This document shows, in pieces, positions 35,239 through 40,886 of a stretch of DNA of 40,886 bases (positions within the stretch are counted from its first letter, which is position 1; every line of letters starts with the position of its first letter). Below the pieces are notes generated by a model that saw only the letters and a list, made by a program, of their open reading frames with translations, ran no database searches and was not told the origin of the DNA. Source of the stretch: an uncultured Winogradskyella sp. GTDB lineage: Bacteria; Bacteroidota; Bacteroidia; Flavobacteriales; Flavobacteriaceae. Location: positions 1 through 40,886 of the forward strand of contig NZ_CANMJY010000016.1 in assembly GCF_947498345.1 (NCBI RefSeq), written 5' to 3'. Made by a program: the position numbers and the translations under genes.

Positions 35239-35260
35239 ACTGAAATAAATTCAGCGTAAA
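35239..35260 (+). repeat. Diverged hairpin repeat in the pheS leader
   Basis: The sequence reads TACTGAA, then ATAAA, then TTCAGCGTAAAATG into the start codon. The stem CTGAA/TTCAG and the GTAAAATG end match copy B at 37093-37121 (TACTGAA...TTCAGCATAAAATG), with a changed loop. It is probably a diverged copy of the same element. Confidence 0.6.
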
Positions 35261-36280
35261 ATGATAGATAAGTTAAAAGAACTCATTGCAGAAGCCGAAG
35301 TATTTACTACACAATCTAAGGAAGAGGTTGAGGCTTTCCGTATTAAATATTTAGGATCTAAAGGTTTATTAAAACAGTATTTTGCTGAGTTTAAAAATGT
35401 AGCCAACGAGCACAAGAAAGAATTTGGGCAAACCATAAATCAGCTCAAGAAAACTGCTGAAGATAAGGTTAATGCTTTAAAAGAAGAGCTCGAAGGCAAA
35501 GAAGATAACAAGGGTATTTATGGAGATCTATCGCGACCAGGAGAGCCTATTACCTTAGGAGCACGCCATCCAATTTCTATTGTTAAAAATCAGATTATTG
35601 ATATTTTTTCGCGTATTGGTTTTAATGTTAGTGAAGGGCCTGAGATTGAAGACGATTGGCATAACTTTACAGCATTGAATTTACCTGAATACCATCCTGC
35701 TCGTGATATGCAGGACACCTTTTTTATTCAGACCAATCCTGATATTTTATTACGTACACATACCAGCTCTGTACAGGTACGTTATATGGAAAACCATAAA
35801 CCTCCTATTCGTACGATTTCACCAGGTCGTGTGTATAGAAATGAAGCTATTTCTGCGCGTTCGCACTGTTTTTTTCATCAGGTTGAAGGGTTATATATAG
35901 ATAAAGACGTCAGTTTTGCTGATTTAAAACAAACACTTCAATATTTTACTACTGAGATGTTTGGCAAGTCTAAAATTAGGTTGCGCCCATCGTATTTCCC
36001 ATTTACTGAACCAAGTGCCGAAGTGGATGTCTATTGGGGACTTGAAACAGAAACCGATTATAAAATCACTAAAGGTACAGGTTGGCTGGAGATTATGGGC
36101 TGTGGTATGGTAGATCCTAATGTCTTAGAAAACTGTGGTATTGACTCTAAAGAATATTCTGGTTTTGCTTTTGGAATGGGTATCGATCGTATTGCGATGT
36201 TACTCAATCAAATTAGTGATATTAGATTGTTGAGTGAAAATGACGTTAGGTTTTTAGAACAGTTTAAGTCTGCACTATAA
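35261..36280 (+). CDS. pheS: Phenylalanyl-tRNA synthetase alpha subunit
   Basis: A 339-residue class II synthetase subunit that charges tRNA-Phe with the beta subunit (not in the window). The N-terminal coiled coil spans about 1-85. Motifs visible are ARHPISIVKNQIIDIFSRIGFNVSEGPEIE, motif 2 around FHQVEGLYIDKDVSFADLK, and motif 3 GFAFGMGIDRIAMLL near the C-terminus. Length is normal. A hypothetical membrane protein gene begins immediately after the stop. Confidence 0.97.
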   Translation: MIDKLKELIAEAEVFTTQSKEEVEAFRIKYLGSKGLLKQYFAEFKNVANEHKKEFGQTINQLKKTAEDKVNALKEELEGKEDNKGIYGDLSRPGEPITLGARHPISIVKNQIIDIFSRIGFNVSEGPEIEDDWHNFTALNLPEYHPARDMQDTFFIQTNPDILLRTHTSSVQVRYMENHKPPIRTISPGRVYRNEAISARSHCFFHQVEGLYIDKDVSFADLKQTLQYFTTEMFGKSKIRLRPSYFPFTEPSAEVDVYWGLETETDYKITKGTGWLEIMGCGMVDPNVLENCGIDSKEYSGFAFGMGIDRIAMLLNQISDIRLLSENDVRFLEQFKSAL

Positions 36281-36577
36281 TTGAATGATTTTCATTTATA
36301 TTTTGGATATTTTGATGTTGTAATTTTTTTAATTTTAGTTGTACTTAATATTGTAATTAGAAAATTTCCAAATTCAAGTAGCTGTATTTTTCCAATTATA
36401 TTTTCAATCCTTTTTGGTTTTCTATTACCATCTGTATCTATGTTTATAGAAATAAAGTTACATAGTCAACCAGGTGATGATGCATTCAATATGCTTTACA
36501 CATATCTCAGGTTTCCGTTATATTGGATTTTTGGATTCCTTCAGTTTATAATTATATATTTAAGAACCAAAGATTGA
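36281..36577 (+). CDS. Small membrane protein, TTG start
   Basis: A 98-residue hydrophobic protein with about three membrane helices (FDVVIFLILVVLNIVI, CIFPIIFSILFGFLLPSVSMFI, YWIFGFLQFIIIYL). It has no ATG at the start: the frame opens with TTG directly after the pheS TAA, so translation may be coupled to pheS. Function unknown; it converges with a minus-strand gene 11 bases away. Confidence 0.5.
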   Translation: MNDFHLYFGYFDVVIFLILVVLNIVIRKFPNSSSCIFPIIFSILFGFLLPSVSMFIEIKLHSQPGDDAFNMLYTYLRFPLYWIFGFLQFIIIYLRTKD

Positions 36578-36588
36578 ATCTCTATATG

Positions 36589-36990
36589 TTACTCTAAATG
36601 TTTAGCACCTTCAACGCTAAACACTGATTTTCTGAACTCGGAGGGTTCTTTCTTACTTAGTAGTTTTAAGTCACCACTAGCTTCTATGAGTTCTCTAAAA
36701 TGAGCTTCACGTTTTTCAAACTGCTTTTTATTTGAATAGGTTGTGATTAAAATTAAATGAAAGGGTGTCTCTTCATTATATGAGGTTTTCAATAACTGAT
36801 AAGAATGGATATACCCTTTATTAACTGCTTTAACTCTTAGTTGTTTCCAGTTGTTTTGAAAATAATAGACAGCTTCATCTGTACTATTATTTAAAATCTC
36901 TACAGTTTCTATTGTGGTAATTTTTTCGTTGGTTTGACTATAACCTATATAACAGAAAAGTAAAACTAGAGAGAGTAATTTGAGTTTCAT
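36589..36990 (-). CDS. Secreted hypothetical protein
   Basis: A 133-residue protein with a signal peptide (residues 1-18, CYIGYSQ). The mature part is mixed alpha/beta with no family I recognise: NKKQFEKREAHFRELIEASGDLKLLSKKEPSEFRKSVFSVEGAK. It resembles small ABM-type folds loosely, but the match is weak. It is a single-gene unit. Confidence 0.6.
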   Translation of the reverse strand: MKLKLLSLVLLFCYIGYSQTNEKITTIETVEILNNSTDEAVYYFQNNWKQLRVKAVNKGYIHSYQLLKTSYNEETPFHLILITTYSNKKQFEKREAHFRELIEASGDLKLLSKKEPSEFRKSVFSVEGAKHLE

Positions 36991-37074
36991 TGTTGCTGTT
37001 TTTGATAATGAGTTTCTAAATTAAAGAATTCACTTTTCATACTTTTGTATTTAATTTATAATTAACATAAACAT

Positions 37075-37118
37075 ATTCCTGCTTTCGCAGGGAGATACTG
37101 AATCAAGTTCAGCATAAA
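37075..37118 (+). repeat. Dispersed hairpin repeat, copy B (two modules)
   Basis: Module 1, ATTCCTGC-TTTC-GCAGGGA (37075-37093), repeats the stem at 1828-1847. Module 2, 37093-37118, is the exact reverse complement of 1342-1367 and has the stem CTGAA/TTCAG. The second module runs straight into the ATG of the gene at 37119, so the repeat supplies its leader. Confidence 0.85.
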
Positions 37119-37514
37119 ATGAAAAAAGATATCCGAATTCCAGAAGTTAAAGATGTACATATTGCAGTTGTGCAAGAAGAGCATTTAGAATACAAAACGC
37201 AAGATTGGAATGCCTATATCATTAATAATAGTGATGTAGATCTAGATACAGTTCTTATTGTATCTCAAGGAACATCTGAAACTAAGATGACACCTCCAAT
37301 GCGGCATACCATTGCAACACTGCCAGCAAGAAGTTATGCTAAGATTGAGTACTTGCAGGAAAAAGTCCTAGAGCTCAATAATTCATTTAAGGTTACTTTT
37401 TTTGAAGGCAACCAAATGTTTGATAAAACTTATCTGTTTAGAAAAAACACTATCAATGAAAAGGCTTTGCAGAACCTACCTTTAATGCAGTTAAAAGGTG
37501 TTTTGGTGAAGTAA
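37119..37514 (+). CDS. Conserved hypothetical protein
   Basis: A 131-residue soluble protein with a beta-sandwich-like pattern: EVKDVHIAVVQEEHLEYKTQDWNAYIINNSDVDLDTVLIVSQG, then TPPMRHTIATLPARSYAKIEYLQEKVLELNNSFKVTFFEGN. The NNSDVDLDTVLIVSQG segment reads like a strand-turn-strand of an Ig-like fold, but no family is known to me. Its start codon is part of, or immediately follows, a hairpin repeat. Confidence 0.72.
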   Translation: MKKDIRIPEVKDVHIAVVQEEHLEYKTQDWNAYIINNSDVDLDTVLIVSQGTSETKMTPPMRHTIATLPARSYAKIEYLQEKVLELNNSFKVTFFEGNQMFDKTYLFRKNTINEKALQNLPLMQLKGVLVK

Positions 37515-37545
37515 ATAGTTGCTGTCAAAAGAATTATAAAATCAA

Positions 37546-38142
37546 CTAGTTTGCGGAGTTATCAGTGCTGCTATTTCTTGAAAGTTTTCTAAAAATCATT
37601 ACAAAACCACTCAAAATAGCTAGAATTAATAATACTAGTACAAAAACATCAATGAATGCCTGTCTAGGTTTGTCATAAAAATAATAAGCGAAGTAAACCA
37701 ATATGGTTTGATGAAAAAGGAAAATCAGAGGTTGCTTGAATTCGATTTTCTTTAATTTTTTATCTTTAATAACAAACGTATTAGAGGTATAGTCATGAAT
37801 AGCTTTTTCATCATCACTAATTCCAGAAAACACACTGACAAATCTGCTTAAAGTCCTTATAATTAATTGAATCTTTGAAGGAATATATCCGTCCTTATCA
37901 ATGACCATGGTTTGGGTTTGATACTTTCCAAGCGTACGACCAGTATACATTTCAAAAATGAAGTAATAAAAAAATCGCACAATATAATAAACTGCAATTG
38001 CAGAAATCAAATCATAAAAAGTCAACCATGCAACAAGAACACCGAGTAATGAGGAAATGACAAAATCAATTATGAGATTATCGCCTCTATCATTCTCATT
38101 AGCTAAGTTTAGATTTGTATATATCTCGTTTGTAATCTTCAT
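37546..38142 (-). CDS. RDD family membrane protein
   Basis: 198 residues from the ATG at 38142 (MKITNEI). A TTG at 38151 gives three more residues, but the ATG is preferred. The RDD signature appears as NRGD-like (ENDRGDNLIIDFVISSLLG), with the FEMYTGRTLGK segment in the loop and SKIQLIIRTLSRF after it. About four to five membrane helices are present. RDD proteins are of uncertain function; some act as sodium or osmotic transporters. It follows gpsA by ten bases and so probably shares its transcript. Confidence 0.82.
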   Translation of the reverse strand: MKITNEIYTNLNLANENDRGDNLIIDFVISSLLGVLVAWLTFYDLISAIAVYYIVRFFYYFIFEMYTGRTLGKYQTQTMVIDKDGYIPSKIQLIIRTLSRFVSVFSGISDDEKAIHDYTSNTFVIKDKKLKKIEFKQPLIFLFHQTILVYFAYYFYDKPRQAFIDVFVLVLLILAILSGFVMIFRKLSRNSSTDNSAN

Positions 38143-38152
38143 ATGCCACAAA

Positions 38153-39154
38153 TCAATCTAACTTCTCCGTCAGTTTTTTAAATACCTTTTTGGGGTTCTT
38201 ATTTTCATAAAGTACAGCATAAACCGCATTTATTATAGGTAGCTTTGTCTTTTTAAGGTTTTTTTCATTTAATAAATATGCACTTTTAGCAGCATAATAC
38301 CCTTCGGCAATCATGTTCATTTCCATCTGGGCAGATTTAACCGTGTAACCTTTGCCTATCATATTACCAAACATTCTGTTTCGGGAAAATACAGAATAAC
38401 CGGTTACTAATAAATCTCCTAAATACGCAGAGTTATTAATATTGCGCTTCATCTTATGCATTTTTTTGATAAAGCGTTTCATTTCTCTAATGGCATTACT
38501 CATAAGTACACTCTGAAAATTATCTCCATAACCTAAACCATGTGCAATTCCGGCTGCAATTGCATAGATGTTTTTGAGCATTACCGCATACTCTACTCCG
38601 ATAATATCATCACTAATCTTAGTTTTTATATATCTACTCGATAAGTTGTTAGCTAAAGCTTGAGCTTTGTTTGCATCAGCACAAGAAATAGTAAGATAAG
38701 ATAAGCGTTCTAAAGCCACCTCTTCTGCGTGGCATGGCCCAGCAATAACAGCAATATTCTTAAAAGGAATTTTATAAATATCATGAAAATGCTCTCCTAC
38801 TAATAATCCAGATTCTGGTATAATCCCTTTTACAGCAGACACCACAACTTTATTGCTAATATCAGTCGATAACTTTTCTAATTCAGTATGCATAAAAGCC
38901 GATGGAATTACAAAAATGAGCACATCTGCCCATTCTGCAATTTCATCAATATTATTACTGAGTTTTAATTGTTCTGTATGAAACTCAACAGAGCTTAAAT
39001 AACTTGGATTATGCTTCTCTTTTAAAATGTGTTCCTTCGCATAAACACTACGCATGTACCAGCCAACCTCATCTAAGTTTTCGCAAAGCATTTTTACAAT
39101 GGCAGTTGCCCAACTTCCTGCTCCAAAGACCGCATATTTTTTGGTGTCACTCAT
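38153..39154 (-). CDS. gpsA: NAD(P)-dependent glycerol-3-phosphate dehydrogenase
   Basis: 333 residues from the ATG at 39154 (MSDTKKYAVFGAG); a TTG at 39181 would add nine residues that overlap a promoter element. The enzyme makes glycerol-3-phosphate from dihydroxyacetone phosphate for phospholipid synthesis. The Rossmann motif GAGSWATA is at the N-terminus, SAVKGIIPESG in the middle, IAGPCHAEEVA next, and the catalytic Lys in AVMLKNIYAIAAGIAHGLGYGDN. The C-terminal MIAEGYYAAKSAYLL is typical. Confidence 0.96.
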   Translation of the reverse strand: MSDTKKYAVFGAGSWATAIVKMLCENLDEVGWYMRSVYAKEHILKEKHNPSYLSSVEFHTEQLKLSNNIDEIAEWADVLIFVIPSAFMHTELEKLSTDISNKVVVSAVKGIIPESGLLVGEHFHDIYKIPFKNIAVIAGPCHAEEVALERLSYLTISCADANKAQALANNLSSRYIKTKISDDIIGVEYAVMLKNIYAIAAGIAHGLGYGDNFQSVLMSNAIREMKRFIKKMHKMKRNINNSAYLGDLLVTGYSVFSRNRMFGNMIGKGYTVKSAQMEMNMIAEGYYAAKSAYLLNEKNLKKTKLPIINAVYAVLYENKNPKKVFKKLTEKLD

Positions 39155-39178
39155 AGAAATAGTTTCGTTTAAGTCATC

Positions 39179-39186
39179 CAAAAATA
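39179..39186 (-). promoter_or_regulatory. -7 promoter element TATTTTTG for gpsA
   Basis: On the minus strand TATTTTTG matches TAnnTTTG about 25 bases before the ATG at 39154. This also supports choosing the ATG over the upstream TTG. Confidence 0.55.
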
Positions 39187-39218
39187 AGCAAATTTTATAG
39201 AAGATAAATGAAGTTATT

Positions 39219-39240
39219 GTATCACGCTGAGCGTAGTCTA
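39219..39240. repeat. Possible dispersed repeat (CACGCTGAGCGTAGTC)
   Basis: The sequence around GTATCACGCTGAGCGTAGTC has the stem ACGCT/AGCGT and resembles a dispersed repeat I recall from Bacteroidota intergenic DNA. No second copy is in the window. Confidence 0.4.
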
Positions 39241-39366
39241 AATGCTTTGTTTCATATACTTTACAAGGTTTAGATTATGTTTAGCCAAGCTTAGAGCAAA
39301 TCTGTTTTTCTGACTTTGGCATACGTTTTGAAATTATAAAAGTAATAACCCTAAAACTGTTAGATT

Positions 39367-40311
39367 ATGAAGACGATAAAATTACTACTAGGATTTGCAC
39401 TCAGTGCCACATTATTTACTTCGTGTTATACGGAAGAAATAAATATTAATGACAATGGTCCGACAATTTCATTAAACCAATTGCTGCAATCTTACGATTT
39501 GTGGTATGTAGATATTAATGCCACCCAAGGTTATGGTGAAACTCCATTTTTGCAGATTGCTTTTACACTAAGCTTTAATAATGGTCGCGTATACGCTAAT
39601 AACAATTTAGTGGGTATTGGTAGTCAAGGTGGTGGATTGGGAGTACAAATAGGAAACTACGACACCTATAACATGGTCTTGGATATTAATCACGTGGTTG
39701 ATGGGTTTGCGTCTTTTGATGTTTACCAAATAGATAACCATACTATTGAGCTTTACAATCCTTTTAATGATACGTCCTATTTTTTAGATGGCTATCAACG
39801 TTCTGGTTTTGATTATGATTTTGTGTTCTATGATAACATTCACTATTTCTTACAGGAGTATGAAGCCTGGGAAAAAGTCTATACAAGTGATTTTGGTGCT
39901 TTAAATGAATTTGACAACGAAAACTATTTACAGTTTTTATCTGGCGGAAACGATTCTACATTTAGAAGCTCACAAGATATAAATGTAAACAATCCAAACG
40001 CTATTTACTGGGATTACACAGGAGTTTATGGTGTAGGAGATGTTATAAGAAATAGGTATCTAAAAACATTAACATTAGATTATGATTTCTTTGACAATGA
40101 ATTCTTTGAACTTAGCGTTATTAATGACGGAACTATAGAGTTGTTCCATGCAAATTCTGGTACAGTCTATGAATTTGAAGGACGTGGCTACATCGCTTAT
40201 TACAGAAGTTCTGATACGCAAGGCAAGATTACTGAAAAGAAAGAAATGCCTAAAAAGCGTAAGCAAAAAACGCCTAAGGTAGACAACCCTAGAGAACATA
40301 CAAGGAGCTAA
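39367..40311 (+). CDS. Lipoprotein with two related internal domains
   Basis: A 314-residue lipoprotein; lipobox SATLFTSC, acylated Cys20. The mature protein appears to contain two copies of one beta-rich domain: LLQSYDLWYVDI...NHTIELYNPFNDTSYFLDGY in the first half and FLQEYEAWEKVY...DGTIELFHANSGTVYEFEGRGY in the second. The C-terminal 30 residues are strongly basic (KKEMPKKRKQKTPKV). I do not recognise the family; some homologues carry a misleading nicotinate-nucleotide adenylyltransferase label. It is a single-gene unit with a strong terminator. Confidence 0.8.
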   Translation: MKTIKLLLGFALSATLFTSCYTEEININDNGPTISLNQLLQSYDLWYVDINATQGYGETPFLQIAFTLSFNNGRVYANNNLVGIGSQGGGLGVQIGNYDTYNMVLDINHVVDGFASFDVYQIDNHTIELYNPFNDTSYFLDGYQRSGFDYDFVFYDNIHYFLQEYEAWEKVYTSDFGALNEFDNENYLQFLSGGNDSTFRSSQDINVNNPNAIYWDYTGVYGVGDVIRNRYLKTLTLDYDFFDNEFFELSVINDGTIELFHANSGTVYEFEGRGYIAYYRSSDTQGKITEKKEMPKKRKQKTPKVDNPREHTRS

Positions 40312-40334
40312 ATTTTGGTTGGTTATTTAGTTTC

Positions 40335-40370
40335 AAAACGCTCAGTCGATACTTGTTGACTGGGCGTTTT
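40335..40370 (+). terminator. Terminator after the duplicated-domain lipoprotein gene
   Basis: AAAACGCTCAGTC (40335-40347) pairs with GACTGGGCGTTTT (40358-40370), 13 base pairs with one wobble, followed by TTTCTTTT-like sequence. Confidence 0.9.
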
Positions 40371-40569
40371 TCTTTTGTAACTTAATGATTAAATGCCCCT
40401 TATATAAAGCCAACAACTTGAGAAAATAATAGTGCTGCAATTAACGGAATTATGAAAGCACCAGCGGGTGTTAGCACTTATACTCACGGTCTTTTTTGTT
40501 TAACACTAGCGGCATCTTAAATACAGCTAATTTCCTACAATATAAATCAAGAACTCATTAGAAACAGTA

Positions 40570-40794
40570 CTATCCCCAAAAATAAATTTTCAGATGTGCT
40601 TCAAGATAGATCTTGCTCTTAGAAAAACAAATCGTTTTTCTACTTAATCTTTTAATATGTGTTCTAAGCGTTAGATTATGTCGCTCAATTATATTAGTAC
40701 AGTATTGAAACTGTTTATGAATTACTTCAGGAATCATACCAGGATAGATATTCAATCCATCTGTGTAAATCCTGTTTGGTTTTAGCAATAACAA
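40570..40794 (-). pseudogene. IS1-family transposase, C-terminal part
   Basis: 74 residues reading RIYTDGLNIYPG, then CTNIIERHNLTLRTHIKRLSRKTICFSKS and a KIYFWG end. IIERHNLTLRTHIKRLSRKTICFSKS is the hallmark C-terminal segment of IS1 transposases, holding the last acidic catalytic residue; the Asp of YTDG is the second. The frame opens from a TTG and is stopped by a TGA at 40819-40821, and every minus-strand frame in 40795-40886 contains stops. The copy is therefore either truncated or frameshifted, and the N-terminal DNA-binding part is not seen. Confidence 0.8.
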
Positions 40795-40886
40795 TTTATT
40801 GATTATTGGTGTATGTCTTCAAATAAAGTTGAACTTTTCTGTTAGAAATTTAAGCGAGAAGTTTTACTAATTTAAGCTAAATTTTT
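40570..40886 (-). mobile_element. IS1-family element remnant or edge
   Basis: The IS1-like transposase tail runs to the right edge of the window. A terminal inverted repeat is expected near 40545-40575 (TCATTAGAAACAGTACTATC), but its partner lies outside, so the boundary is uncertain. The 40371-40569 stretch before it holds no gene I can support. Confidence 0.55.

Noticed and set aside
40371..40569. Possible integron-type or other recombination site in the gap before the IS1 tail
   Set aside because: Motif similarity (GTTTAAC-like) is at chance level and no integrase or cassette structure is visible.

Overview
The window is chromosomal DNA from a member of the Bacteroidota, most probably a marine-type Flavobacteriaceae. 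The evidence is low-GC, AT-rich codon use, lipoprotein signals with Bacteroidota-style lipoboxes, several genes preceded by the Bacteroidota -7 promoter element TAnnTTTG, a DUF6090 protein, a complete Bat (aerotolerance) operon, and paired DUF1800/DUF1501 genes. No rRNA, tRNA or CRISPR array is visible. The only mobile-element trace is an IS1-family transposase tail at the right edge.

Layout. 1-7.4 kb (minus strand): a thioester-containing alpha-2-macroglobulin lipoprotein, a small lipoprotein, an SH3 protein and an ABM-fold protein, after the last codons of a plus-strand gene that is cut off by the window start. 7.6-10.4 kb (minus): isoaspartyl peptidase, a cyclase-family hydrolase and DUF6090. 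10.5-12.3 kb (plus): an aldehyde dehydrogenase of the alpha-aminoadipic semialdehyde type and a small membrane protein. 12.5-15.1 kb (plus): the DUF1800-DUF1501 pair. 15.3-18.7 kb (minus): aldo/keto reductase, SDR, HD-domain and AlbA_2 genes. 18.8-19.4 kb: a DUF4382-like lipoprotein.

19.6-28.8 kb (plus) is the Bat operon: MoxR ATPase, DUF58, a two-membrane-segment BatD-like protein, BatA, BatB, BatC, BatD and BatE. Junctions are tight, with overlapping stop and start codons at three points. 28.8-34.2 kb (plus) is an inorganic-carbon cluster: a small exported protein, SulP transporter 1, a diverged universal stress protein, SulP transporter 2 with an unusual charged insert, and beta-carbonic anhydrase. 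The likely logic is anion (bicarbonate) import coupled to CO2/bicarbonate interconversion. 34.3-39.2 kb is housekeeping: cvpA, a conserved hypothetical gene, pheS, small hypothetical genes, an RDD membrane protein and gpsA. 39.4-40.3 kb encodes an internally duplicated lipoprotein.

The most notable non-coding signal is a set of dispersed hairpin repeats in intergenic spaces. A 26-base sequence occurs identically but inverted 36 kb apart (1342-1367 and 37093-37118). A diverged relative lies before pheS, and several other short palindromic modules lie in leaders. I found no clearly new multi-gene system. The best candidates for a closer look are the SulP-Usp-SulP-CA cluster, the hairpin repeats fused to start codons, and the AlbA_2-HD operon.
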